A stretch of DNA of 64,000 nt from the NCBI RefSeq assembly GCF_010725885.1, contig NZ_AP022600.1:2418001-2482000 (forward strand), read 5' to 3'. Both the position numbers and the translations under genes were made by a program. The notes under the pieces were generated by a model that worked only from the letters and a program-made list of their open reading frames with translations, was not told the DNA's origin and did no database searches. Shown here in pieces: positions 35,155-43,785 of this stretch. This stretch comes from Mycolicibacterium tokaiense. Lineage in GTDB: Bacteria; Actinomycetota; Actinomycetes; Mycobacteriales; Mycobacteriaceae. Positions within the stretch are counted from its first letter, which is position 1; each line of letters starts with the position of its first letter.

Positions 35155-35988
35155 GTGGCCAATGAGGAGATGAGGGCGGCCTGGTCGGATCGCGGGGCCG
35201 GCTGGGTGGAGAACGAGCGCGTCTTCGACGCCGTGCTGGCCCCGTTCAGCGAGCCGCTGTTGGCGGGGGCGCAGGCGGGCCAGCGGGTGCTCGACATCGG
35301 CTGCGGCGCAGGCGCTCTGCTGGAACGTCTCACCGCGGTCGGGGCGGCTGCGGTGGGCGTCGACATCTCGGACACCATGGTGGCCGCCGCCGGCGCCCGA
35401 GTGCCGTCGGCCACCGTGCTGCAGGCCGACGCCCAGACCGCCGATCTGCGCGCGCACGGCCCGTTCGACCGGGTGGTGTCCCGGTTCGGTGTGATGTTTT
35501 TCGACGATCCGGTGGCGGCGTTCACCAACATCCGCTCCGCGACTGCTGCCGGCGCCCACCTCACGCTGGTGTGCTGGCGCGACGCCGAGAACCCCATGTT
35601 CACCCTGGGCAACAGTGTGCTCACCGCACGGATGGCTGACGCCGCGGTGCCGTCGGCGTCGGATCCGGTGGGCCCGCTGGCTTTCGGGGACGCCGAACGG
35701 GTGCGGGCGGTACTCAGCGGGGCGGGGTGGCACGACATCCGCATCGAGCCGTTCGACGGGATCTGCGACTACGGCATCGACGGCAGCGACGGTGTGGAGG
35801 AACGGCTGGCGGTGGTGCTGTCGAGCTCGACCGGTCGCGCCGCCCGCGCCCAGCTGGCCCCGGCGCTGGGTGCGGGCGGCTGGGCGACGCTGGTCGATGA
35901 CGTGCGGGCCGAGGTGCGCCGTCACCTCGTCGGCGGGGTGGTGAAGTTCGTCGGCCGGGTGTGGGTGGTGACGGCCCGCAGCACCTAG
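35155..35988 (+). CDS. SAM-dependent methyltransferase
   Basis: This 277-residue class I methyltransferase has motif I VLDIGCGAGALLERL and the acidic loop VGVDISDTM, with motif IV FDRVVSRFGVMFFDDP. It resembles the UbiE/small-molecule type with a C-terminal beta extension. GTG 35155 is preferred; ATG 35170 would remove five residues. It is 11 bases after the hydrolase and its stop overlaps the convergent SDR stop by four bases. The substrate is unknown. Confidence 0.88.
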   Translation: MANEEMRAAWSDRGAGWVENERVFDAVLAPFSEPLLAGAQAGQRVLDIGCGAGALLERLTAVGAAAVGVDISDTMVAAAGARVPSATVLQADAQTADLRAHGPFDRVVSRFGVMFFDDPVAAFTNIRSATAAGAHLTLVCWRDAENPMFTLGNSVLTARMADAAVPSASDPVGPLAFGDAERVRAVLSGAGWHDIRIEPFDGICDYGIDGSDGVEERLAVVLSSSTGRAARAQLAPALGAGGWATLVDDVRAEVRRHLVGGVVKFVGRVWVVTARST

Positions 35989-36806
35989 AACACCGTCGCG
36001 CCCAGGTCCACCGCGATCCGGGCGGCGGTCACCATCCGGGATTCGTCGGAGGCCAGCCAACAGACCGCGTCGGCGATGTCCTCCGGCTGGGCGATGTAGT
36101 CCGGCAGGAACGGCGTCACCATGTTCATCAGCCCCGGGTTGGTGTCGTTGGCCCGGTTCAGCGCGGCCACCATGTCGCCGGTGCCCATCGGGGTGTTCAC
36201 CGCACCGGGATGCACGCTGTTGACCCGCACCTTGTGCCTGCCCAGTTCGGCGGCGAACGCGCGGGCCATACCGGTGACGGCGTGCTTGCTGGCGGTGTAG
36301 TGCACCATGAACGGCTGCATCTTCAGCCCGGCCGCCGAGCTGATGAGGATGATCGAGCCGCCGCGGCCGCCGTCGATGATCCGCTGCGCGCCGGCCATCA
36401 CCGTGTTCCAGGTCCCGGTGACATTGACGTCCATGACGTCTTGGAAAGACTCCGGTGTGGTCTCGTTCCAGGGCTCGGGCACCGTGATGCCGGCATTGGC
36501 GACGATGACGTCCAGCCGGCCGAACGCGGCGACGCCCTGATCAACCGCTCTGGTCAGTCCGTCCAGGTCGCGGACGTCCACCGCGGTGGCCTGGATCCGT
36601 CGGCCCGTCTGCTCGACGAGGCGGACCGTCTCCGCCAGATCCGCCGGGGTGGCCGAGTCGTAGGGGACGCTGGGCGGCAACGGCCCGGCGAGGTCGACGG
36701 CGATGATGTCGGCACCTTCCCGCGCCAGCCGCACAGCATGCGCGCGGCCCTGCCCCCGTGCTGCTCCGGTGATGAAAGCGACTCTGCCCGCCAGTTTTCC
36801 GTCCAT
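35985..36806 (-). CDS. Mycofactocin-coupled SDR
   Basis: This 273-residue SDR has the subfamily N-terminal signature VAFITGAARGQGRAHAVRLA and an inserted segment after DLAG. It also has VANAGIT, SSAAGLK, YTASKHAV and a C-terminal SRMVTAARIAVDLGA. The signature GQGRAHA and the insert mark the mycofactocin-associated SDR subfamily, whose bound NAD(H) is recycled by mycofactocin. This is known of the family, not tested here. It is divergent from the acyl-CoA dehydrogenase gene across a palindrome at 36838. Confidence 0.9.
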   Translation of the reverse strand: MDGKLAGRVAFITGAARGQGRAHAVRLAREGADIIAVDLAGPLPPSVPYDSATPADLAETVRLVEQTGRRIQATAVDVRDLDGLTRAVDQGVAAFGRLDVIVANAGITVPEPWNETTPESFQDVMDVNVTGTWNTVMAGAQRIIDGGRGGSIILISSAAGLKMQPFMVHYTASKHAVTGMARAFAAELGRHKVRVNSVHPGAVNTPMGTGDMVAALNRANDTNPGLMNMVTPFLPDYIAQPEDIADAVCWLASDESRMVTAARIAVDLGATVF

Positions 36807-36837
36807 CGACTCTCCTTGCCCTCGTCAACACCTTCAA

Positions 36838-36850
36838 TTAGCCAGGCTAA
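36838..36850. promoter_or_regulatory. 13-base palindrome between SDR and acyl-CoA dehydrogenase
   Basis: TTAGCC-A-GGCTAA has 6-base perfect arms around one base in a 107-base divergent region. It could be an operator for the SDR and the acyl-CoA dehydrogenase operon. No regulator gene lies next to it. Confidence 0.4.
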
Positions 36851-36913
36851 CTGAACTGTGGGCCGGGGCGGCGGCTAGGCTGCGGGCAAGCCTGGACCCG
36901 AGGGGGCGTGCCG

Positions 36914-38089
36914 ATGATGGCAGAGTCCACCGAAGTCGCCGACGACGACTTCCGCGACATCCTGGCGCAGACCCGCCACTTCATCCGCACGGTGGTGGTG
37001 CCCCGCGAGCCGGAGATCCTGGCCGACGACCAGGTTCCCGATGATCTGCGCGAGCAGGCTCAGAAGATGGGCCTGTTCGGCTACGCCATCCCCCAGCAGT
37101 GGGGCGGGCTCGGGCTGAACCTGATGCAGGATGTCGAGCTGGCCATGGAGTTCGGATACACCTCGCTGGCGTTGCGTTCGATGTTCGGCACCAACAACGG
37201 CATCGCCGGTCAGGTGCTGGTGGGCTTCGGTACCGACGAGCAGAAATCCGCGTGGCTGGCAGGCATCGCCAGCGGCGAGGTGGTGGCGTCGTTCGCGCTC
37301 ACCGAAGCCGGTGCTGGTTCCAACCCCGCGGGATTGCGCACCAAGGCGGTGCGCGACGGGACCGACTGGGTGATCACCGGGGAGAAGCGGTTCATCACCA
37401 ACGCTCCCACCGCCGATCTGTTCGTCGTCTTCGCCCGGACCCGGCCCGCCGACGCCGATGGCGCCGGCATCGCCGTGTTCCTGGTGCCCGCCGACGCCCC
37501 CGGTGTCGAGGTCGGAGCCAAGGACGCCAAGATGGGGCAGGAGGGGGCGTGGACCTCGGATGTCGGGTTCACCGATGTGCGGGTGCCGGGCGCGGCGCTG
37601 GTGGGCGGCAGCGAGGACCATGGCTACCGGGCGGCGATGACCTCGCTGGCGCGTGGGCGGGTGCACATGGCCGCGCTTGCGGTCGGGTCCGCGCAACGGG
37701 TGCTCGACGAGTCGGTGGCCTACGCTGCCACCGCCACCCAGGGCGGTGCGGCCATCGGCAGTTTTCAACTGGTGCAGGCCATGCTCGCCGACCAGCAGAC
37801 CGGTGTCATGGCCGGGCAAGCCCTGGTGCGCGAGGCCGCGCGCAAGTGGGTCACCGACGAGGACCGCCGCATCGCACCGTCGGCAGCCAAGCTGTTCTGC
37901 ACCGAGATGGCCGGGCAGGTGGCCGATCTCGGGGTGCAGATCCACGGCGGCACCGGGTACATGCGCGGGGTGCCGGTCGAGCGGATCTACCGTGAGGTGC
38001 GCCTGCTGCGCCTCTACGAGGGCACCAGCGAGATCCAACGGCTGATCATCGGCGGCGGCCTGATCAAAGCCGCCCAGAAAGGGAACTGA
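36914..38089 (+). CDS. Acyl-CoA dehydrogenase
   Basis: This 391-residue FAD enzyme has the full acyl-CoA dehydrogenase layout: N-terminal helices, [11 protein letters not shown] and [13 protein letters not shown] at the flavin site, and C-terminal IHGGTGYMR. The catalytic-base position has the normal Glu369 in YEGTSEI. It probably forms a two-step unit with the SDR that overlaps its stop. AGGGGG precedes ATG 36914 by about 7 bases, while GTG 36908 is an alternative. The chain length of its substrate is unknown. Confidence 0.93.
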   Translation: MMAESTEVADDDFRDILAQTRHFIRTVVVPREPEILADDQVPDDLREQAQKMGLFGYAIPQQWGGLGLNLMQDVELAMEFGYTSLALRSMFGTNNGIAGQVLVGFGTDEQKSAWLAGIASGEVVASFALTEAGAGSNPAGLRTKAVRDGTDWVITGEKRFITNAPTADLFVVFARTRPADADGAGIAVFLVPADAPGVEVGAKDAKMGQEGAWTSDVGFTDVRVPGAALVGGSEDHGYRAAMTSLARGRVHMAALAVGSAQRVLDESVAYAATATQGGAAIGSFQLVQAMLADQQTGVMAGQALVREAARKWVTDEDRRIAPSAAKLFCTEMAGQVADLGVQIHGGTGYMRGVPVERIYREVRLLRLYEGTSEIQRLIIGGGLIKAAQKGN

Positions 38090-38820
38090 TGGCATTGTTG
38101 TCCGGTCGTGCCGCCGTGATCACCGGTGGCGCACAGGGTCTCGGCTACGCGATCGCCGAGCGCTTCGTCGCCGAGGGGGCCCGGGTGGTGCTGGGTGATC
38201 TCGATCTGGAGGCCACCGAGGCCGCGGCTGCGCGACTCGGCGATGCCGTCGCGGTGCGCTGCGACGTCACCTCCTCCGACGAGGTGGCCGCGCTGGTGGA
38301 CACCGCGGTGAGCACGTTCGGCAGCCTCGACGTGATGGTCAACAACGCGGGCATCACCCGCGACGCCACCATGCGCACGATGACCGAGGACCAGTTCGAT
38401 CAGGTGATCGCCGTACACCTGAAAGGCACCTGGAACGGGTTGCGGCACGCGGCGGCCGTCATGCGGGACGCCGGATCCGGTGCCATCGTGAACATGTCGT
38501 CGATCTCGGGCAAGGTCGGCATGGTGGGCCAGACCAATTACTCGGCAGCCAAGGCCGGCATCGTCGGGATGACCAAGGCGGCTGCGAAGGAACTCGCCCA
38601 CCTCGGGGTGCGGGTCAACGCCATCCAGCCGGGGCTGATCCGGTCAGCGATGACCGAGGCCATGCCGCAACGGATCTGGGACAGCAAGGTCGCCGAGGTG
38701 CCGATGGGGCGTGCGGGAGAGCCCGCTGAAGTTGCCGGGGTGGCACTGTTCCTGGCGTCGGACCTGTCGTCGTACATGACCGGCACCGTGCTCGAGGTGA
38801 CGGGTGGGCGGCACCTGTGA
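38089..38820 (+). CDS. 3-oxoacyl-reductase type SDR
   Basis: This 243-residue FabG-like SDR has [34 protein letters not shown] (YxxxK) and [13 protein letters not shown]. The NNAGIT and NAIQPG spellings are those of FabG and acetoacetyl-CoA reductases. ATG 38089 shares a base with the acyl-CoA dehydrogenase stop, so the two are co-translated. It may act on a 3-hydroxyacyl intermediate. Direction of reaction and substrate are unknown. Confidence 0.9.
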   Translation: MALLSGRAAVITGGAQGLGYAIAERFVAEGARVVLGDLDLEATEAAAARLGDAVAVRCDVTSSDEVAALVDTAVSTFGSLDVMVNNAGITRDATMRTMTEDQFDQVIAVHLKGTWNGLRHAAAVMRDAGSGAIVNMSSISGKVGMVGQTNYSAAKAGIVGMTKAAAKELAHLGVRVNAIQPGLIRSAMTEAMPQRIWDSKVAEVPMGRAGEPAEVAGVALFLASDLSSYMTGTVLEVTGGRHL

Positions 38821-38908
38821 CTGCTTGCCGAGACCGACGAAAAGCCGGATCTCACCCGCACTTTCGGGCCCATGCGTCGGTTTTGGGCGTGGTGACGGTG
38901 GGGGTAGC

Positions 38909-40102
38909 ATGACCAGGCTTGCTCAGACGCTGGGTCTTTCGGAGTTCCAGACCGAGATCGTCACCACGGTGCGGCAGTTCGTCGACAAAGAGGTGATCCC
39001 GCAGGCGGGGGAGCTGGAGCGCACCGACACCTATCCCCAGGCCATCGTCGACGCCATGAAGGAGATGGGCCTGTTCGGGTTGATGATCCCCGAGGAGTAC
39101 GGCGGCCTGGGGGAGTCACTGCTGACGTACGCGCTGTGTGTCGAGGAGCTGGCGCGCGGCTGGATGAGTGTGTCGGGCGTGATCAACACCCACTTCATCG
39201 TGGCCTACATGATCCGCCAGCACGGCACTGACGCCCAGAAGCAGCATTACCTGCCGCGGATGGCCACCGGCGAGACGCGGGGTGCCTTCTCGATGTCCGA
39301 GCCGGAGCTCGGATCGGACGTGGCGGCCATCCGGACCCGCGGCGTGCGCCGCGACGACGGCACCTACGCCATCACCGGGCAGAAGATGTGGCTGACCAAC
39401 GGTGGCAGCTCCACGCTGGTGGCGGCGCTGGTGCGCACCGACGAGGGCGCCCGGAAACCGCACCACAACCTGACGGCGTTCCTGGTCGAGAAGCCGGCCG
39501 GCTTCGGAGAAGTGTTGCCGGGCCTGACGATTCCCGGAAAGCTCGACAAGCTGGGCTACAAGGGCATCGACACCACCGAGCTGATCTTCGACGGGTACAC
39601 CGCCGCCGCCACCGACGTGTTGGGAGACAAGCCGGGGCACGGGTTCGTCCAGATGATGGACGGCGTGGAGGTGGGCCGGGTCAACGTGGCGGCCCGGGCC
39701 TGCGGGGTCGGGATTCGCGCCTTCGAACTGGCCGCCCGCTACGCCCAGCAGCGCCAGACCTTCGGCAAGCCCATCGCCGAGCACCAGGCCATCGCCTTCC
39801 AGTTGGCCGAGATGGCCACCAAGGTGGAGGCCGCGCATCTGATGATGGTCAACGCGGCCCGGCTCAAGGATTCCGGCGAACGCAACGACGTGGCGGCGGG
39901 CATGGCCAAGTATCTGGCCAGTGAGTTCTGCTCCGAGGTGACCCAGCAGAGCTTCCGGATCCACGGCGGGTACGGCTATTCCAAGGAGTACGAGATCGAG
40001 CGCCTGATGCGCGACGCCCCCTTCCTGCTGATCGGCGAGGGCACCAGCGAAATCCAGAAGAACATCATCAGCAAACGCCTGCTGAATGATTACCGAATTT
40101 AG
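38909..40102 (+). CDS. Acyl-CoA dehydrogenase
   Basis: This 397-residue acyl-CoA dehydrogenase has FSMSEPELGSDVAA, ITGQKMWLTNGG, and IHGGYGYSKEYEIERL. The catalytic-position Glu377 is in GEGTSEI. It differs from the enzyme at 36914 across most of the chain, so it is not a recent duplicate. ATG 38909 follows GGTGGGGGTAGC, a weak ribosome site, and lies 88 bases after the SDR. It could be its own unit. The substrate is unknown. Confidence 0.93.
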   Translation: MTRLAQTLGLSEFQTEIVTTVRQFVDKEVIPQAGELERTDTYPQAIVDAMKEMGLFGLMIPEEYGGLGESLLTYALCVEELARGWMSVSGVINTHFIVAYMIRQHGTDAQKQHYLPRMATGETRGAFSMSEPELGSDVAAIRTRGVRRDDGTYAITGQKMWLTNGGSSTLVAALVRTDEGARKPHHNLTAFLVEKPAGFGEVLPGLTIPGKLDKLGYKGIDTTELIFDGYTAAATDVLGDKPGHGFVQMMDGVEVGRVNVAARACGVGIRAFELAARYAQQRQTFGKPIAEHQAIAFQLAEMATKVEAAHLMMVNAARLKDSGERNDVAAGMAKYLASEFCSEVTQQSFRIHGGYGYSKEYEIERLMRDAPFLLIGEGTSEIQKNIISKRLLNDYRI

Positions 40103-40147
40103 ACACATTTCCCAACCCCGTTACGCGGGCGTTAAAAATGCTCTAGC

Positions 40148-40161
40148 TTGACAGTCGTCAA
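40148..40161. promoter_or_regulatory. Palindrome upstream of the acidic hydrolase gene
   Basis: TTGAC-AGTC-GTCAA shares its arms with the palindrome before the FMO gene (32827-32842). It lies 29 bases before GTG 40191. Both regions also contain GCGTTAA nearby. A common regulator for the two loci is a reasonable inference. Confidence 0.5.
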
Positions 40162-40190
40162 CGAATGACGACGACCCTCGGGAGATCACT

Positions 40191-41933
40191 GTGCACTTGT
40201 CGGCGTGGATGGGAGCAGGGGTTCTGGCGGCGGGTGTGTCCGCGGCCCTGGTGGCAGGGGCCGACGTGGCCAGTGCGGACACCGGTACGGACACCACCAG
40301 TTCGAGCCCGAGTTCCGATGACTCCGCCAGCTCCTCCACCGGCAGTGACGATCGGGCAAACGAGACCAGCTCGGATGCCGACACGGACACCGACACCGAC
40401 AGCGGCGCCGACGACGGTACTGACACCGACGTCGCCGACGATGATGCCGAGGACGACACCGATGCCGAGGACGTCGACGGTGAGACCGACATCGACGACT
40501 CGTCCGAGGGGGACGCGGCTGAGGATGAGGCTGACGGCGGCGTGGCGACCGGGGGTTCCGACAGCTCCACAGACGAGCAGTCCGATGACACCGAGATCGC
40601 CGACGAGGAATCCGAGGCGGAGCCCGAGCCCGTCCGGGTCGACGAAGATGTTGACACGGCCACCGACGCGGAGGTGATTGCCGAGGACACGCCGTCGCAG
40701 GAGCCCGCCGAAACACCGGCCCCGGTCGTCGACGCTGACGACACCGACACCGACACCGCGGTGACGCTCGCCGGTGCCAAGAACGCGACAAGTGCCGCAA
40801 CGACGTTCGCCTCTGCGTCGCGCCAGCCCACGCTGCTGGAGGCCATCAGCTCGGTGATCTTCGATGTCGTCGGAGTTGCCGTCACCTTCATCGCCGGGCC
40901 GCCGGTGGTTCCGCACGGCAGCACGGTGACTGTGCGCCAGTCGTCACTGGAGATCACCGACGGCCGCAAGGTGCCCGCGCACTGGTACTACCCGGAAGGT
41001 GACGAGCCGCCGCAGCGGATCATCTACCTGCAGCACGGGTTCCTGGGTGTCGGCGCCATGTACAGCTACACCGCGGCAAACCTGGCCGAGAGCACCAACA
41101 GCATTGTCGTGGTGCCCACGCTGACCTCCAACCGCTATGTCAGCGACGGCTTCTGGCTGGGTTCCGATCAGGCGCTGCGCGCCACGGCAGCGCTGTTCGA
41201 GGGTGATCGGGAAGCGTTGACCGCCAGCGCAATTGCGGCCGGCTTCGCCAAGCGTTACGGCACCGAGGCCGTGCTGCCGGGCAGATTCGCGCTGGTCGGG
41301 CATTCACTGGGTGGCAACCTGGTGGCCGGCACCGCGGGCTACTACGCCGATGCGGTGACCGCCGGCGGCACCGAGAATCAGTTGGCCGGAGTGATCCTGC
41401 TGGATGCCGCGCCGCAGGGCTCCGTGCTGTCCGACGCCCTGGACAAGCTGGACAGTCTGGACACCTACATCCCGGTGATCGAACTCGGCGCGCCCAAGGA
41501 AGCGCGGCGGGTGGATGCGGCGCTCAACTCCCACCGGCCCGGGAAGTTCAACGGCGTGGTCCTGGCCAACGGTGAGCACCTCGATTCCATGGAGGGCGGG
41601 ACCTGGCTGATCCAGTTCATTTCGCATCTCTACCAAGGCTTCCCGACCGCTCAGAACCAGGCTGCCGCGCAGATCCTGATCGACGGCTGGGCTGCCGACA
41701 TCCTGGACGGCCGTATCGACCCCACCACCGGGCGTTGCGACGGCGAGGACTGCGCCGGCATCTACGGCGGCCCCGGGCAGGTGCTGGAACTCGACACCCC
41801 GGCCGGGCCCACCAGCGGCACCGTGATCGGTGTACCGGCACCGGCGCGCTCGGCTGTCTTCGAACCGTGGGCCGCCACTGCCACGGTGGCGCCGCGGCCG
41901 CCGCGCGGCAGCGGGCTGCTGCTGACGCTCTGA
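40191..41933 (+). CDS. Secreted alpha/beta hydrolase with long acidic leader
   Basis: The 580-residue protein has a signal peptide (MHLSAWMGAGVLAAGVSAAL..., cleavage near ASA, residue about 28). About 160 residues follow that are almost only Asp, Glu, Ser, Thr, Ala and Gly, with few basic or hydrophobic residues. The alpha/beta hydrolase domain comes after about residue 240, with QHGFLG and Ser372 in GHSLGG, then LLDAAPQG. The acidic segment is presumably disordered and may bind calcium or reach through the cell wall. GTG 40191 has GGGAG upstream. A palindrome shared with the FMO promoter lies before it. Confidence 0.85.
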   Translation: MHLSAWMGAGVLAAGVSAALVAGADVASADTGTDTTSSSPSSDDSASSSTGSDDRANETSSDADTDTDTDSGADDGTDTDVADDDAEDDTDAEDVDGETDIDDSSEGDAAEDEADGGVATGGSDSSTDEQSDDTEIADEESEAEPEPVRVDEDVDTATDAEVIAEDTPSQEPAETPAPVVDADDTDTDTAVTLAGAKNATSAATTFASASRQPTLLEAISSVIFDVVGVAVTFIAGPPVVPHGSTVTVRQSSLEITDGRKVPAHWYYPEGDEPPQRIIYLQHGFLGVGAMYSYTAANLAESTNSIVVVPTLTSNRYVSDGFWLGSDQALRATAALFEGDREALTASAIAAGFAKRYGTEAVLPGRFALVGHSLGGNLVAGTAGYYADAVTAGGTENQLAGVILLDAAPQGSVLSDALDKLDSLDTYIPVIELGAPKEARRVDAALNSHRPGKFNGVVLANGEHLDSMEGGTWLIQFISHLYQGFPTAQNQAAAQILIDGWAADILDGRIDPTTGRCDGEDCAGIYGGPGQVLELDTPAGPTSGTVIGVPAPARSAVFEPWAATATVAPRPPRGSGLLLTL

Positions 41934-41951
41934 TCAGATCAGCAGTGACAC

Positions 41952-42377
41952 TCACACGTCGATGAAGCGGGCCCGAACCTCCGGCGACGGAATGGGGCAG
42001 CTGTCCTTGACGCCGAACACTCGGTAGCGGATCTTGGCGAAGCCGTCGTACACCCTGTCCCGAATGGGAGACGGGATGACGGCGGCCGCGGAGAACACCC
42101 GCCACGGCCCGCCCAGATAGTCGGCCACCCGTAGCAGGGCGGCCGACCGGACGCTCACGCGTTCGCCGGGGAGACCGGGCTGGTCGACGAACACCACGGA
42201 ATCCACTTCGGCGAGTTCGGGATGCCGCTCGATGACGGCCTTGGCGAACGGGCTGTCCAGCGCGGCGAACCGCAAGGTGCCGTGCGCATCCAATTTCAGG
42301 ATGGTCTGCACCGCGGTATTGCAGAAGCCGCAGATGCCGTCGTAGAGCAATACCGGTGTCGCATCGGAATCAGCCAT
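41952..42377 (-). CDS. DCC-family (DUF393) thiol protein
   Basis: This 141-residue protein has the N-terminal DxxCxxC of the DCC family (YDGICGFCNTAV), a thioredoxin-like strand-helix start, and the RVSVRSAALLRVADYLGGPW core. Such proteins are presumed thiol-disulfide oxidoreductases, though activity is rarely shown. ATG 42377 begins right before the DCC motif; longer in-frame starts add a stretch lacking family character. It is divergent from the IclR gene, and the operators between them could affect it. Confidence 0.85.
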   Translation of the reverse strand: MADSDATPVLLYDGICGFCNTAVQTILKLDAHGTLRFAALDSPFAKAVIERHPELAEVDSVVFVDQPGLPGERVSVRSAALLRVADYLGGPWRVFSAAAVIPSPIRDRVYDGFAKIRYRVFGVKDSCPIPSPEVRARFIDV

Positions 42378-42458
42378 GTCCCAGGCATACCCGGTGGTCA
42401 GGGCCTGATGTGCGGCGCACGGTGTGAGATCCGGTACGTCGCCGGCACGCCCGAAGGA

Positions 42459-42473
42459 CTCCACATTGTGGAG
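42459..42473. promoter_or_regulatory. IclR operator, site A
   Basis: CTCCACA-T-TGTGGAG is a perfect 15-base palindrome, 72 bases upstream of the IclR ATG. Two related sites (42516, 42536) lie between it and the gene. The three share CCACANTNTGG, so they are probably binding sites of the IclR protein. Confidence 0.65.
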
Positions 42474-42515
42474 AGCTTGACGCCGTCGCTATCGCCCGCC
42501 TATGGTCTAGCTCAC

Positions 42516-42530
42516 ATCCACAATATGGAT
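42516..42530. promoter_or_regulatory. IclR operator, site B
   Basis: ATCCACAATATGGAT has 5-base arms ATCCA/TGGAT and keeps the CCACANTNTGG core. Its centre is 20 bases from site C, two helical turns, which favours cooperative binding of dimers. Confidence 0.6.
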
Positions 42531-42535
42531 ATGGA

Positions 42536-42550
42536 GACCACATTATGGAG
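42536..42550. promoter_or_regulatory. IclR operator, site C (over the start codon)
   Basis: GACCACATTATGGAG matches site A at 12 of 15 positions and contains the IclR start codon (ATG 42545). Binding there would repress the regulator and the operon behind it. Confidence 0.5.
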
Positions 42551-43354
42551 ATCGCGGGAGCGCAGAGCGCGTACCGGGTCCTCGACGTCCTGACGGAAGT
42601 CTCGCTCAATCCGGGCTCGACCGCGGGCGAAGTCGCCAAAGCAACACATTTGACCGCCCCGACAGCCCACCGGCTGCTGCGTGTGCTGTGCGATCGCGGG
42701 TTCGCGGTGCAGAACGAGGCGGGCAAGTACGTACCAGGTCCCCAGATGCGGGTGCTGGTCGGCGACCGCGTCGATCACGCCACCCTCGAGGAGATCGGCC
42801 GTCCGCTGCTCGCGCAGCTGCGGGACCGCTCCACCGAAACGGTGTTCCTGGCCGTTCGGGAAGGTCTGCAGCTCACCTATCTGGTGGTGATGACCTCATC
42901 ACACTCCGTGCAGATGTACGGCGAAGTCGGGCAACAGATTCCGCTGCACGCGACCAGCCAGGGCAAGGTCATCCTGGCATTCCTGCCGCCCGGTGTCGGA
43001 GAACGGATCATCGACCAGCTGGAGATGCCGCGCTACACCCCGTCCACCATCACCTCTGCCGCGGAGCTGCATGAGGCGATGTCACGAATTCGCCGCGACG
43101 GGTACGCCCTCAACCTCGAGGAGCGTGAGCTCGGCGTGCGGTCCGTCGCCGCGCCGGTGCTCGATCCTTCGGGCAACGTGGTGGCCTCGGTGTGCGTGGG
43201 TGGGCCCATCTTCCGCTTCTCCGAAGAGGACCTGCGTGGGAAGTTCGCCGACCTGGCGTGCGAGACCGCCGAAGCCATCAGCGCCGAACTGCTGCGGCGG
43301 TTCAAACCCGTGGAGCAGCTGGCCGACATCGACGGCGAGCGGTCCGTTCAGTGA
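42545..43354 (+). CDS. IclR-family regulator of the catabolic operon
   Basis: The 269-residue protein has the IclR winged helix-turn-helix (STAGEVAKATHLTAPTAHRL) and ligand-binding GAF-like domain with HATSQGKVILAFLPP and LEERELGVRSVAAPV. TGGAG eight bases before ATG 42545 is the ribosome site, and three copies of a CCACANTNTGG palindrome surround it. It is the first gene of the operon, joined to the MaoC gene by a four-base GTGA overlap. IclR proteins usually respond to a pathway substrate or intermediate. Confidence 0.94.
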   Translation: MEIAGAQSAYRVLDVLTEVSLNPGSTAGEVAKATHLTAPTAHRLLRVLCDRGFAVQNEAGKYVPGPQMRVLVGDRVDHATLEEIGRPLLAQLRDRSTETVFLAVREGLQLTYLVVMTSSHSVQMYGEVGQQIPLHATSQGKVILAFLPPGVGERIIDQLEMPRYTPSTITSAAELHEAMSRIRRDGYALNLEERELGVRSVAAPVLDPSGNVVASVCVGGPIFRFSEEDLRGKFADLACETAEAISAELLRRFKPVEQLADIDGERSVQ

Positions 43355-43785
43355 CGCAACAGGCCATGAAGACCTTCCACGATATGGAGATCGGGGTCCG
43401 TGCCGAGCACTCGGCAGTGGTCTCCGCCGACATCATCGGGGCCTACGCCCAGCTGTCGGGGGACCACAATCCCATCCACGAGGACGCCGACTATGCGGCC
43501 CGCACCCGCTTCGGCCGGCCGGTGGCGCACGGCATGCTGGTCGCCGGCTACGTCCAGACAGCGCTGACCCGTCTCGTCGCCCCCGGCGGCGTGTCCACCA
43601 GCTACCAGTTCGATCTTCTGGCGCCGGCTTTCGAAGGCGCCGCCATCACCGCGCAGGCAGTGTGCGCACAGCTCGATCCGGTGGCCCGACGGGCCACATT
43701 CACCATCACAGTCGTCGACGACACCACTCGGAAGCAGTTGATCAGCGGGTCCGCCGTCGTCGCGTTTCCCAAAGGAGAGAAATGA
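43351..43785 (+). CDS. MaoC-like hotdog (R)-hydratase
   Basis: This 144-residue hotdog-fold protein has the (R)-enoyl-CoA hydratase motif with catalytic Asp/His: LSGDHNPIHEDADYAART followed by FGRPVAHGML. It should hydrate 2-enoyl-CoA thioesters to (R)-3-hydroxyacyl-CoA. GTG 43351 overlaps the iclR stop; ATG 43366 is an alternative. ATG of the binding-protein gene overlaps its stop. Its presence between regulator and importer shows that the transported compound enters CoA metabolism. Confidence 0.9.
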   Translation: MTQQAMKTFHDMEIGVRAEHSAVVSADIIGAYAQLSGDHNPIHEDADYAARTRFGRPVAHGMLVAGYVQTALTRLVAPGGVSTSYQFDLLAPAFEGAAITAQAVCAQLDPVARRATFTITVVDDTTRKQLISGSAVVAFPKGEK

